From positions 3,720,001 to 3,784,000 of the forward strand of contig NZ_AP024269.1 in the NCBI RefSeq assembly GCF_016629525.1: a DNA stretch of 64,000 nucleotides, read 5' to 3'. The position numbers were made by a program, and so were the translations under genes. The DNA is from Kaistia sp. 32K. GTDB lineage: Bacteria > Pseudomonadota > Alphaproteobacteria > Rhizobiales > Kaistiaceae. Of the stretch, positions 54,218 through 62,610 are shown piece after piece (position 1 is the first letter of the stretch; the number at the start of each line of letters is the position of its first letter). The notes under the pieces are model-generated. The model worked only from the letters and a program-made list of their open reading frames with translations, made no database searches and was not told the DNA's origin.

Positions 54218-55015
54218 TCAGGAAAGCGTTTCCGGCGCCCAGGGCGCGATGTGGCGGGTGGCGATGTCGACCGCGGCGCGCACCAGCACCGCCATCGCCG
54301 CGAGCAGCGCCAGCGCGGCGAAGACGACGTCGGTCTGCGCGCGGCCGTTCGCCATCAGCATGGCGTAGCCGAGCCCGGAGGACGCGCCGACCCATTCGCC
54401 AATCAGCGCGCCGACGGGGGCGTAGACGGCGGCGACGCGCAGCCCCGAGGCGAGCGCCGGCAGCGCGTAGGGGATGCGGAAATAGAGGATTTCCTGCCAG
54501 TTCCGGGCGCGATAGAGGCGGCTCAAATCGATCAGCCCGGCCTCCGTCCGCGTCAGCCCGTCATGGAAGGCGGAGGCGACGGGGAAGAAGATGGCAATCG
54601 TCGCCATGACGATCTTCGAGCCGATGCCGAAGCCGAACCAGAGCACCAGCAGCGGCGCGATGGCGAAGACGGGGAAGGCTTGGGTGACGATCAGGAGCGG
54701 CATCAGGATGCGCCGGATCGCCGGCACGAAGGTCATCACCAGCGCCAGTGCGATGCCGGCGAGCGCGCCGGTGACGAGGCCCGAGACGGTCTCGATCAGC
54801 GTGGTAACGGCGTCGCGCTGCCAGAGGTCGGGACGTTCGACCAGGGCCCGCCAGACGCGGGCCGGTGGCGGCAGCATGAAGGGCGGCGGCGCGAAGACGA
54901 GGATCACCGCCTGCCAGATGGCGATCAGCGCGACGGCGACGAGGAGCGCGCGCAGCACGCCGCCCAGCCATCCGCCCCCTCGATCGGGTGCGTCATATTC
55001 AGCCCGTGCCGCCAT
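54218..55015 (-). CDS. thiX: Thiamine-precursor ABC transporter permease
   Basis: This 265-residue inner-membrane permease of the NitT/TauT class has six predicted helices and the EAA-type loop LSRLYRARNWQEILYFRIPYALPALASGLR. It is the first gene after the TPP riboswitch and precedes the substrate-binding gene. The ATG at 55015 is chosen because GGAGGAG lies ten bases upstream; the ATG at 55051 is in frame but within the control region. No ThiZ ATPase lies in this unit. Confidence 0.88.
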   Translation of the reverse strand: MAARAEYDAPDRGGGWLGGVLRALLVAVALIAIWQAVILVFAPPPFMLPPPARVWRALVERPDLWQRDAVTTLIETVSGLVTGALAGIALALVMTFVPAIRRILMPLLIVTQAFPVFAIAPLLVLWFGFGIGSKIVMATIAIFFPVASAFHDGLTRTEAGLIDLSRLYRARNWQEILYFRIPYALPALASGLRVAAVYAPVGALIGEWVGASSGLGYAMLMANGRAQTDVVFAALALLAAMAVLVRAAVDIATRHIAPWAPETLS

Positions 55016-55025
55016 GGCGAAGCCG

Positions 55026-55046
55026 CTCCTCCGGAATACGGACGAG
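55026..55046 (-). promoter_or_regulatory. Candidate ribosome-binding-site sequestering hairpin
   Basis: On the minus strand CTCGTCCG pairs with CGGAGGAG, with one mismatch, around a five-base loop. CGGAGGAG contains the ribosome binding site of the permease gene. This fits translational control by the upstream TPP riboswitch. Confidence 0.5.
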
Positions 55047-55093
55047 GCCATACCTATGGCGATGAACGAGCAGACGTCGTGAACCAGCTTCCC

Positions 55094-55178
55094 GTCCCTT
55101 CGCCGGCATGACCCGGATCAGGTTCGAAGGGTTCGGCCCATGGCCATCTCAGCTCGCGTCAGCGAACACCCCTCGGAA
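55094..55178 (-). ncRNA. TPP riboswitch (THI element)
   Basis: On the minus strand the element carries the conserved TPP-sensing parts: GGGGTG, CTGAGATGG, and ACCTGATCCGGGTCATGCCG with a closing AGGGA. This order and spacing are the THI-box signature. It lies just before the thiXY genes. High thiamine pyrophosphate would shut down expression, probably by freeing a hairpin that hides the ribosome binding site at 55026-55046. Confidence 0.92.
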
Positions 55179-55343
55179 TGGCCGGAGCATGGCCGAGGAC
55201 GAACGCGGGCGCAAGAGCCATGCCCCGGGAAGCAGCTATGCAGGCAAGATTACCCGGCTATCGAAAGCCGAATGGAAAACGATCGCGCGGAGCACGGACC
55301 TCGCCCCTGCCCCGCGCGCGATCGTACCGGTCTATTCGGGCGA

Positions 55344-56435
55344 CTACCGCCCCGCGTCGACCAGCCGGCGCGCCTCTTCGATCGCCTCATGCGCGATCCA
55401 GTCGGCGACGCTGAAGTCATGCGGGGCAAAGCCCCAGCGGACGAGGAAATCCTTCTGGTCCTTGAGCAGCGAGATCAGCTCCGGCGTCAGCGACGGCTCG
55501 AGCGCGGTGTGCACCGACGCCGAATAGGCCGCATCCACCCATTCCTCGGCGATGCTGCTGTCCCTGGCGATCTGGCGCTTGGCGTCGCCGGGATTGGCAG
55601 CGGCCCAGCGCGCCGTCTTGATTGCGCGGGCGAGGTAGCGCGCCACGACGTCGGGGCGGCTTTCCAGCAGTTCGCCGCGCACGGTGAAGGCGACCGGCGC
55701 CAGATTGTTGATGCGGCTCTTGACCTCCGGGAACGCCGCGATGTCGGCGACCACCTCGGCGCCGAGCAGGGCCTCGAACTCGGCCGCCTGCGACGACTGG
55801 TAGATGGCGTCGATCTCGCCGGTGATCAGCGCCTTCAGCTCCGGCCCCTGCCGCTTCCGCGTCACCCGCGCCGAGAAATACGAGCTGCTCAGCGCCTGCC
55901 CCTCGGGCGGCTTGCCGACCAGCGGCTCGTCCAGCACGATATCGACGAAGGTGACGTCATCCGATCCGAGGCCGACGCTTTCGAGCGCGGCGAGATAACC
56001 GCGCAGCGCCGTGGCGCGCGGGAAATCCACCGGATCGTTCGGACGCTTGATGAGGCCGAGGCGCTTGCCTTTCAGATCGCCGGGGTTCTGGATGCCGGAG
56101 CCCGGCAGCGCCAGGATGCGGGAATAATGCTCGATCCAGGAGAGGCCGATGATGCGGAGATTGCGGCCCTTGGAGCGGGCGACGATCGGCGGAATGTTGC
56201 CGCCCTCGCGGAACAGGTTCTCGTGCGACTGGTCGTAATGCGCTTCCCGGATCTTGCGGTCCGGATGCGAGCGGATCGAGTTGAGCGTCACGCCCGTTCC
56301 CTCGAACTCCGACGCATACTCGCCGCGCGCAAAGGCGATGCTCGCCGCGGAAGGCACCGGACAGACCGTGTACCAGATGTCCTGCGGCAGCGTCCCGGCG
56401 GAGGAGAGGCCGGGCGGCGGCGCGATGCTGCTCAT
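55344..56435 (-). CDS. DszB-like sulfinate desulfinase
   Basis: This 363-residue protein has a substrate-binding-protein fold and resembles DszB (365 residues), the desulfinase of the 4S dibenzothiophene pathway. Key motifs are YTVCPVPSA with Cys25 matching the catalytic Cys27 of DszB, and YDQSHENLFREGGNIPP with Arg76-x-Gly-Gly matching the Arg70 loop; His66 or His71 may serve as the His60 base. No signal peptide is seen, which fits an enzyme rather than a transporter binding protein. It is last in the sulfur operon. The substrate need not be dibenzothiophene. Confidence 0.78.
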   Translation of the reverse strand: MSSIAPPPGLSSAGTLPQDIWYTVCPVPSAASIAFARGEYASEFEGTGVTLNSIRSHPDRKIREAHYDQSHENLFREGGNIPPIVARSKGRNLRIIGLSWIEHYSRILALPGSGIQNPGDLKGKRLGLIKRPNDPVDFPRATALRGYLAALESVGLGSDDVTFVDIVLDEPLVGKPPEGQALSSSYFSARVTRKRQGPELKALITGEIDAIYQSSQAAEFEALLGAEVVADIAAFPEVKSRINNLAPVAFTVRGELLESRPDVVARYLARAIKTARWAAANPGDAKRQIARDSSIAEEWVDAAYSASVHTALEPSLTPELISLLKDQKDFLVRWGFAPHDFSVADWIAHEAIEEARRLVDAGR

Positions 56436-56449
56436 GGAAATTCCTTTCT

Positions 56450-57673
56450 TCAGACGAGGAGGGCTTGGCGCGGCGGGATGCGGCCGTTGAGGATGAAATC
56501 GCCGATGTAGTGGTATTTCCACACCTCCGGATCGTGGAGCGTATGGGTGCGGGCATTGCGCCAGTGCCGGTGGAGGTTCCATGTCTCGTCGGCCGCGCTG
56601 GTGCCGGCGAGCGCGAACAGGTCGTTGCCCATCTTGACGCAGACGGCCGAGGCCGCCGCCTTGGCGGCCGCGACGAGGATGGCGAGATCGACCGTCGCCT
56701 TGTCGTCGCGCGGCGCCGCGCGGACGCGGTCGAACGTGTCGGCGGCGCGCAGCAGCAGCGACCAGGCCGCCTCGGTCTCGACATGCAGTTCGCCGACGCG
56801 GCGGATGATGTGCGGGTCGTCGCCCGCCCGCTCCAGCTCGGCGCCGTACCAGGGCCGGCTGCGCTCGCGGACATAGGCGACGGTATCGGCGAGCGCTTCC
56901 TGCGCGATGCCGATATCGACGGCGACATGCATGATCTGGCCGAAGGCCGGGCGCGTGCTCGGTCCGGAATCATACTGCCAGATCGGCACGACATCGCGCT
57001 CGCCGACGACGACCCCGCCAAAGGTCGCGGTTCCGCTCGCCGTGCCGCGCTGGCCCATCGCGTTCCAGTCGTCGACGATCTCGACGCCCGGCGCCTCGCG
57101 CTCGACCATCACCATGTGAGCGCGGCCGTCGCCGTCGAGGGCTGCCACCGGCAGCCACTGCGCGAACAGCGCCCCGGTGGTGTAGTACTTGGTCCCGTTC
57201 AGGATGTAGCCGCCATCCGGCCCCCGCTCGATGCGGGTCTTCATGTTGGCGTAACCGCCCTTGGGCGTGCCGCGCTCCGACAGCGCATTGCCCCAGAGCT
57301 GCCCGGCGAGGATGCCGCCATAGAAGAAGGCCTTCTGCTCGGGCCTGCCGAGCGCGCGGATGTTCTCGAGATGGGAGAAGTGGTTCTGCGGGATCTGGCC
57401 GATCGCCGGATCGGCGGCCGAGAGGATGCGGAACACCTCGACCAGCGTATGGATCGAGACTTCCGGCCCGCCGAAGGCGCGCGGCACGGTGATCCCGAGC
57501 AGGCCGGTCGCACGCAGCTCGGCGATCTCGGCCCAGGGCCGGGTCCGGTTCCGGTCGCGCTCGGAGGCGGAGGGACGGATGCGATCCGCATAGGCCTCCG
57601 CCACCGCGATCGCCTCGACGTCCGACCGGATCACCCGCGCCGGCTGCCGCAACGGTTCCGCCCGGGCGTTCAT
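56450..57673 (-). CDS. Acyl-CoA-dehydrogenase-fold monooxygenase, DszC/SfnB-like
   Basis: This 407-residue flavoprotein fits the DszC/SfnB group, FMNH2-dependent oxygenases with the acyl-CoA dehydrogenase fold. It contains VPRAFGGPEVSIHTLVEVFRILS, GNALSERGTPKGGYANMKTR, YTTGALFAQWLPVAALD and DWNAMGQRGTASGTATF, then HRHWRNARTHTLHDP near the end. DszC oxidises a thioether to sulfoxide and sulfone. Its ATG overlaps the LLM gene's stop as ATGA. It needs a flavin reductase, none of which lies in the window. Confidence 0.83.
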   Translation of the reverse strand: MNARAEPLRQPARVIRSDVEAIAVAEAYADRIRPSASERDRNRTRPWAEIAELRATGLLGITVPRAFGGPEVSIHTLVEVFRILSAADPAIGQIPQNHFSHLENIRALGRPEQKAFFYGGILAGQLWGNALSERGTPKGGYANMKTRIERGPDGGYILNGTKYYTTGALFAQWLPVAALDGDGRAHMVMVEREAPGVEIVDDWNAMGQRGTASGTATFGGVVVGERDVVPIWQYDSGPSTRPAFGQIMHVAVDIGIAQEALADTVAYVRERSRPWYGAELERAGDDPHIIRRVGELHVETEAAWSLLLRAADTFDRVRAAPRDDKATVDLAILVAAAKAAASAVCVKMGNDLFALAGTSAADETWNLHRHWRNARTHTLHDPEVWKYHYIGDFILNGRIPPRQALLV

Positions 57674-58746
57674 GACGTCGCCTCCGTGCACAAAGACCGT
57701 TCCTCGCGCTTGCGCACGAGCGGCAGCACGTGTTCGCCGAAACGCCGGAGTTCGGCCAGGAGCGGCTGGAACTGCAGCATGAAGAGGTCGATGCCGGCCT
57801 CGCGGAAGGCGACGATGCGGTCGGCGACCTGCTCGTAGCTGCCGACGAGCCCCGCATTGGTGCCGCCATTCGAGCCGACGACGGGCACGCCGGCATTCAC
57901 CTTCATCATCTGCACCGCCTTGTCGGTGCCGGAACGCAGGCGGGCGATCTCGTTGCGGCTGACGAGCGACAGCAGATGCTGGAACTCCGCCTGCGCCTCC
58001 GCCTCCGTCTCGCGCGCGATGACGAAGGCCGAGAGCGCGAAGCGGAGCGGCGGCGCGGCGCCTCGGCGTGAGGCGAGATCGACGATCAGCTCCCGCGTCT
58101 CGGCGAGCGAGCGGCCGTTGACGAAATAGGTGTCGGCCTGCGCCGCCGCGAGCTGGCGCGCCGGTTCGGACTCGCCGCCGAAATAGATGGTCGGCCCGCC
58201 GGGCCGCAGCGGTCGCGGCCGCAGCGACAGCCCGTCGACCGAAAGATGCTCGCCCCGATAGGTGACGGTCTCGCCGGCGAAGAGCCGGCGGACGATCTCC
58301 AGCCATTCCGACGAATAGGCATAGCGCTGGTCATGCTCGCGGAGCGGGATGCCGAGCTGCTGGATCTCCGGCAGGAACCAGCCGCTCACCAGGTTGATCG
58401 AGAAGCGCCCATGGCTGATCTGGTCGATGCCGAGCGCCTGCTTCGCCAGCACGCCCGGATTGTGCAGGAACGGCTTGATCGCCGCGATGATCTCGATGCG
58501 GCTCGTCGCCTCGGCGATGCCGGCCGAGGCCGTCCAGGCGTCGACAACGTCCGATTCGGCATTGCGCGGGCTAATCGTGTGCTGCGCGATCAGCGCCGCG
58601 TCGAAGCCGAGGCGCTCGGCCTCGACCACGACTTCGCGATTGTGCCGGTAGCTCGCATCCGGAAGATCGTCCGGATGGCTGTCCGCGCCGAAATACCCGT
58701 GATGCGGGGCCCAGACCCCGAAGCGTATCCTCCCCTGCCCGCTCAC
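57670..58746 (-). CDS. LLM-class flavin monooxygenase, SsuD/DszA-like
   Basis: This 358-residue TIM-barrel luciferase-like monooxygenase has RIEIIAAIKPFLHNPGVLAKQALGIDQIS, GRFSINLVSGWFLPEIQQLG, DQRYAYSSEWLEIVRRL and TIYFGGESEPARQLAAAQADTYF, the SsuD/DszA pattern. SsuD splits alkanesulfonates to aldehyde and sulfite; DszA splits the sulfone. The GTG start at 58746 overlaps the TGA of the upstream binding-protein gene as GTGA. Its length is nearer SsuD (381) than DszA (453). Confidence 0.87.
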   Translation of the reverse strand: MSGQGRIRFGVWAPHHGYFGADSHPDDLPDASYRHNREVVVEAERLGFDAALIAQHTISPRNAESDVVDAWTASAGIAEATSRIEIIAAIKPFLHNPGVLAKQALGIDQISHGRFSINLVSGWFLPEIQQLGIPLREHDQRYAYSSEWLEIVRRLFAGETVTYRGEHLSVDGLSLRPRPLRPGGPTIYFGGESEPARQLAAAQADTYFVNGRSLAETRELIVDLASRRGAAPPLRFALSAFVIARETEAEAQAEFQHLLSLVSRNEIARLRSGTDKAVQMMKVNAGVPVVGSNGGTNAGLVGSYEQVADRIVAFREAGIDLFMLQFQPLLAELRRFGEHVLPLVRKREERSLCTEATS

Positions 58747-59744
58747 GGCTTCGCCTCCGGCACGACGGGGTTGGCGATGGCGTCGTTGAAGTCGGTCAGG
58801 AAGAGGTCCTTCGCGTCGAGGCGACGGCGGATGATGCCCGAGTCGAACACCTCGTCGGCATAGACCTGCTTCTCGGCGAGGAAGGCGTCATCGATCCGCG
58901 CGAGGCCGCCGGAATTGTTGTTGAGCGCCGTGCGCACCGCGTTCTCCGAGACGCCGAGCTTCGGCGCGACGAGCTTCACATATTCGTCCGGATTGGCCTT
59001 GGCCCACTGGATGATCTTCTCGTATTCGCGGATGAAGGCGCGGATCGCCTCCGCCTTGTTCGCGACCGCATTCGGCGTCGCGAAGATGCAGTAGAGGTTC
59101 GAGATGTCGTATTCGTCGCCGCGCGCCAGCACGTAGCTGCCCGGCACCTTTTCCAGGATCTGCGCCGCGGTCGGTGAATTCTGCGAGGTGGCGTCCACCT
59201 GACCGGTGACGAAGGCCGACACCGCCTCGGCGCCGAGGATGTTGACCGAGGTGATGTCCTCGTCCTTGAGGCCGTGCGCCTTCAGGAGGTGCAGCACGAA
59301 GAGCTTGTGGTTGTTGTTCTGGGCATAGGCGATGCGCTTGCCCTTCAGGTCGGCGAAGGTCTTCGCCTCGACTTCCGGGCGCACGATCAAATTGGTGTTG
59401 TGCCCGTTCGGCCCGGTGCAGGCGACGACCTTGTTCTTCGAGCCGTTGGCGGCCATCTGGATCGGGCCGATCTCGCCCTGGTCCTCGATGTCGACGGCGC
59501 CGGACAGGATGGCGTCGTTCAGGTCCGCGGTGTTGGGGAAGTACTTGTACTCGACCTTCACGCCCGGAAGCTGGACGTCCTTCTGCCAGAGGGCTGCGAA
59601 ATAGCCGAAGGCCTGCGGTACGCCGACCTTCAGGACGACATCCTCGGCAAAGGCCGACGACGAGGTCGCCAGCAGGGCGACGAGGCCTGTCGCGAGCGCG
59701 GTCATGCGGCGGCGTCGCGGACGGTCAGTATCGATGACGGACAT
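58743..59744 (-). CDS. ABC transporter substrate-binding protein, sulfonate/taurine type
   Basis: This 333-residue periplasmic protein has a signal peptide with core LATGLVALLATSSSAFA ending near residue 33, then KVGVPQAFGYFAALWQKD, DIEDQGEIGPIQMAANG and FADLKGKRIAYAQ, which place it in the SsuA/TauA-like class. It delivers an organosulfur ligand to the permease. AAGGACC lies upstream of the ATG at 59744. It is the third gene of the operon. Confidence 0.87.
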   Translation of the reverse strand: MSVIDTDRPRRRRMTALATGLVALLATSSSAFAEDVVLKVGVPQAFGYFAALWQKDVQLPGVKVEYKYFPNTADLNDAILSGAVDIEDQGEIGPIQMAANGSKNKVVACTGPNGHNTNLIVRPEVEAKTFADLKGKRIAYAQNNNHKLFVLHLLKAHGLKDEDITSVNILGAEAVSAFVTGQVDATSQNSPTAAQILEKVPGSYVLARGDEYDISNLYCIFATPNAVANKAEAIRAFIREYEKIIQWAKANPDEYVKLVAPKLGVSENAVRTALNNNSGGLARIDDAFLAEKQVYADEVFDSGIIRRRLDAKDLFLTDFNDAIANPVVPEAKP

Positions 59745-59767
59745 GATGCGGTCCTTGTTGGGAGGGA

Positions 59768-60508
59768 TCAGACGGTGGGCACGCCGAGTTGCGTGAAGAT
59801 CCGCTCACGCAGGCGGCCGAAATCGGGATCGAGGCGGTTGCGCGGATGCGACGCCTCGACGGGGAACTGGTCGAGGACGCGCCCTTCGCCGAGCACGACG
59901 ACGCGGTCGGCCAGCGTCAGCGCCTCGTCGACGTCGTGGGTGACGATGACGACGGTGAAGCCGTGCTTGCGCCAGAGGCCGAGCAGCAGCGCGTGCATGC
60001 GGATGCGCGTCAGCGCGTCCAGCGCGCCGAACGGCTCGTCGAGAAGCAGCGCCGCCGGGTCGCGGATCAGCGCGCGGGCGAGCGCGACGCGCTGCCCCTC
60101 GCCGCCCGAGAGCGTCCCCGGCCAGGCGTCGCGGAGATGACCGAGCCCGACCTCCGCCAGCACGCCGAGCGCCTTCTCGCGCTTCTCCCGCCGCGAGAAA
60201 GGCAGGCCGAAAGCGACGTTCTCCCACACCTTCAGCCACGGCATCAGGCGCGAATCCTGAAAGGCGACGGACACCTTGCCGGCGACGAAGACGGCGCCTT
60301 CCGAGGCGCTGTCCAAACCGGCGAAGAGGCGCAGCAACGTGCTCTTGCCGCAGCCGGACTCGCCGACGATCGCCAGGATCTGGCCGCGCGGCAGCGAGAG
60401 GTTGACCCCGTCGAGGATGGTGCGCTCGCCGAAGGATTTGCGGACGTCGATCGCTTCGAGCCCGATATCGGGGCTCGTCTGGCGAGACTGCCTCAGGGGC
60501 GCGTTCAT
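59768..60508 (-). CDS. ABC transporter ATP-binding protein, SsuB/TauB-like
   Basis: This 246-residue ATPase has Walker A GESGCGKST, Q-loop AFQDSRLMPW, signature LSGGEGQRVA, Walker B LLLDEPFGALD and switch THDVDEAL, all typical of the SsuB/TauB/NitT class. Its ATG overlaps the permease stop as ATGA. It powers import of the operon's substrate, and could also serve the ATPase-less thiXY genes (inference). Confidence 0.92.
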   Translation of the reverse strand: MNAPLRQSRQTSPDIGLEAIDVRKSFGERTILDGVNLSLPRGQILAIVGESGCGKSTLLRLFAGLDSASEGAVFVAGKVSVAFQDSRLMPWLKVWENVAFGLPFSRREKREKALGVLAEVGLGHLRDAWPGTLSGGEGQRVALARALIRDPAALLLDEPFGALDALTRIRMHALLLGLWRKHGFTVVIVTHDVDEALTLADRVVVLGEGRVLDQFPVEASHPRNRLDPDFGRLRERIFTQLGVPTV

Positions 60509-61371
60509 CGCAGGAAGCTCCGGTTCCAGGGGAGCAGGCGCCATTCGAGCAGGCGCACCAGCGCCTCCATGGCGAGGCCGAGGATCGCGTAGAGGATCAG
60601 GCCGAGGATGATCCAGTCGGTCTGCAGCGCGTTGCGGCCCTGCGCGACGAGATAGCCGATGCCGCCCTGCGCATTGATGCCCTCGCCGATGACGAGGCTG
60701 AGCCAGGCGATGCCGAGCGAGAGGCGCAGGCCGACGAGCGCCGAGGGCAGAGCCCCGGGCAGGATCACCCGCGTCAGCAGCTCGCGCCGGCTGGCGCCGC
60801 AGATCTGGGCGAGCTCCGCATAGCGCCGGTCGATGCCGCGAATGCCCTTGTAGAGGTTGATGTAGAGGGGAAAGACGACGCCGATCGCGACCAGGCCGAC
60901 CTTCACGCCCTCGTCGATCCCGAGCCAGATGACCAGGAGCGGCGCCATGCCGAGCGAGGGCATGGCGCGGATCATCTGCAGCGGCGGATCGATCGCCTCC
61001 TCGCCGACGCGGGAGAGGCCGGAGACCACGCCCATGAAGACCGCCAGTGTGCCCCCGATCGCGAGGCCGTAGAGCACCCGCCGCAGCGACGTGCCGATAT
61101 GGACGAGGATCTCGCCGGTCGACGCCAGTTCGACGAAGGTGGCCCAGACCTGCGCGGGCGATTCCAGCGCGGCGCGATCCACCCATTCCCGGCTCGCCGC
61201 CAGCTGCCAGAGCGCGATCAGCAGGATCGGAACCACGGCGCGACGGGCGAAGGACGCGAGGATTTCCGCAGCCCTTGCCCCTTTGAACCAGGCCCGGACC
61301 TGGGCCCCGAGCGGATTGCGCCGGGTGGCTGGCCGGGTAGCTGCGAGGCGCTCGCCTGCGATTTCGGACAT
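60505..61371 (-). CDS. ABC transporter permease, SsuC/TauC-like
   Basis: This 288-residue inner-membrane permease has six predicted helices and the EAA loop YAELAQICGASRRELLTRVILPGALPSALVGLRL. It is the first gene of the sulfur operon, and AAGGAGG lies seven bases before the ATG. A 253-bp spacer with a palindrome separates it from the divergent LysR gene. Confidence 0.9.
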   Translation of the reverse strand: MSEIAGERLAATRPATRRNPLGAQVRAWFKGARAAEILASFARRAVVPILLIALWQLAASREWVDRAALESPAQVWATFVELASTGEILVHIGTSLRRVLYGLAIGGTLAVFMGVVSGLSRVGEEAIDPPLQMIRAMPSLGMAPLLVIWLGIDEGVKVGLVAIGVVFPLYINLYKGIRGIDRRYAELAQICGASRRELLTRVILPGALPSALVGLRLSLGIAWLSLVIGEGINAQGGIGYLVAQGRNALQTDWIILGLILYAILGLAMEALVRLLEWRLLPWNRSFLR

Positions 61372-61412
61372 GACCCCTCCTTGGTCGCTTGCGCGATCAA
61401 CATGAGGTCAAT

Positions 61413-61437
61413 CCTATATATAGCGTCTATTTATAGG
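61413..61437. promoter_or_regulatory. 25-bp palindrome between the sulfur operon and its LysR
   Basis: CCTATATATAG and CTATTTATAGG form 11-bp arms with one mismatch around three bases. It is AT-rich within GC-rich DNA and lies 42 bases upstream of the permease ATG in the divergent spacer, a typical LysR operator position. Confidence 0.55.
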
Positions 61438-61624
61438 AGAGTTTCGATTCGAAACTTCCGGGCGGTCAGGAAACAGTTTTTCGCGAGAGCGCGGCCCCGC
61501 AGGGCGGGGAGCGCGAGAGAGCGGCACAGCGATGCCGGCGCGCCGCTCCCCTCGCGTTTGCGCGCGCGGGCGATATAAGTTGCGGCTCGGAACCGCTGAG
61601 ATCGGCGGATAAAGGGGAAATCGG

Positions 61625-62533
61625 GTGTCACTCACGCTTCAGAAGCTGCGCAACTTCCTCGTCATCGCCGAGGAGGGTCAGTTCCTGCGCGCTTCGCAAC
61701 GCGTAGGCATTTCGCAGCCGACGCTGAGCGCGCAGATCAAGGAACTGGAGAGCGAGCTGGGCGTCACGCTCTTCAGCCGCACCACCCGGCGGATCCAGCT
61801 GACGACCGAGGGGGAACGCTTCTTCGAGCGCGTGACCAAGATGCTGTCGGACCTAGAGGTCGCGGTCACGGAGGTTCGCGAGCAGGCGGCGCTGAAGCAT
61901 GGCCGGGTCACCATCGCGGCGACGCCGTCGCTGGCGAACAGCGTGCTGCCGCCGCTGATGGCGGAATTCCGCCGGGCCTTTCCGGATATCGACGTGCGGC
62001 TGCTGGAGGAGATCTCGGAAGGCGTCGACCATCTCGTGCGCCAGGGCATCGCCGATTTCGGCGTCGGTCCGGGCATCGGCCGCCAGATGGATCTCTCCTT
62101 CTCGCCGCTGTTCGAGGAACGCTTCTTCGCCGTCGTGCCGCTGGAGCATCCGCTCGGCCGGATGGACACCCTGCCGCTCGCGGCCCTGCCGGAGCGCGAG
62201 CTGATCACGCTCGCCAAGGGCACGGGCATCCGCGATGTGCTGGAGCAGGTGCTACGCGACAACGGCATGGAGATCGGAACGTCGCACGTGCTGACGCGGG
62301 CCGATTCGGTCATCTCGCTGGTCGAGGCGGGCCTCGGCGTCGGGCTGCTGCCGGAGCTGAGCGTCGCGCGGGTGAACCCGAAGCGGGCCCGGATCATTCC
62401 GATCACGGAGCCGGAGATCTCCCGCAACATCGGCCTGATCGAGCGCAAGGGCGGCAGTTCGTCGAGCGCTTCCAGCGCCTTCCTCAGGATGCTGCGCGCC
62501 GGCGACATCCCCGAGCGCATCGCCGCAGGCTGA
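61625..62533 (+). CDS. LysR-family regulator of the sulfur operon (CysB-like role)
   Basis: This 302-residue regulator has the LysR helix-turn-helix (LRNFLVIAEEGQFLRASQRVGISQPTLSAQIKELESELGV) and an effector domain with TPSLANSVLPPLMAEFRRAFPDI. The start is a GTG with GGGGAAA upstream. It is divergent from the ABC-oxygenase-desulfinase operon and very likely controls it, perhaps in response to sulfur limitation or the organosulfur substrate. The ligand is not known. Confidence 0.87.
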   Translation: MSLTLQKLRNFLVIAEEGQFLRASQRVGISQPTLSAQIKELESELGVTLFSRTTRRIQLTTEGERFFERVTKMLSDLEVAVTEVREQAALKHGRVTIAATPSLANSVLPPLMAEFRRAFPDIDVRLLEEISEGVDHLVRQGIADFGVGPGIGRQMDLSFSPLFEERFFAVVPLEHPLGRMDTLPLAALPERELITLAKGTGIRDVLEQVLRDNGMEIGTSHVLTRADSVISLVEAGLGVGLLPELSVARVNPKRARIIPITEPEISRNIGLIERKGGSSSSASSAFLRMLRAGDIPERIAAG

Positions 62534-62561
62534 CCGGCAAGCGTCCCGCAGGATATGGCAC

Positions 62562-62595
62562 GCAGGATGAGCCGCGATTTCGCGGTTCATCCTGC
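62562..62595. terminator. Strong hairpin between convergent genes
   Basis: GCAGGATGAGCCGCG and CGCGGTTCATCCTGC form a 15-bp stem with one G-T wobble and an ATTT loop, between the LysR gene and the convergent proline-rich membrane protein gene. It has no long T-tract. Confidence 0.6.
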
Positions 62596-62610
62596 CGGAT
62601 TTGTGGAGGC

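Noticed and set aside
55344..56435. Ordinary ABC substrate-binding protein
   Set aside because: The lack of a signal peptide, the presence of another binding protein in the operon and the DszB Cys and Arg motifs favour a desulfinase.
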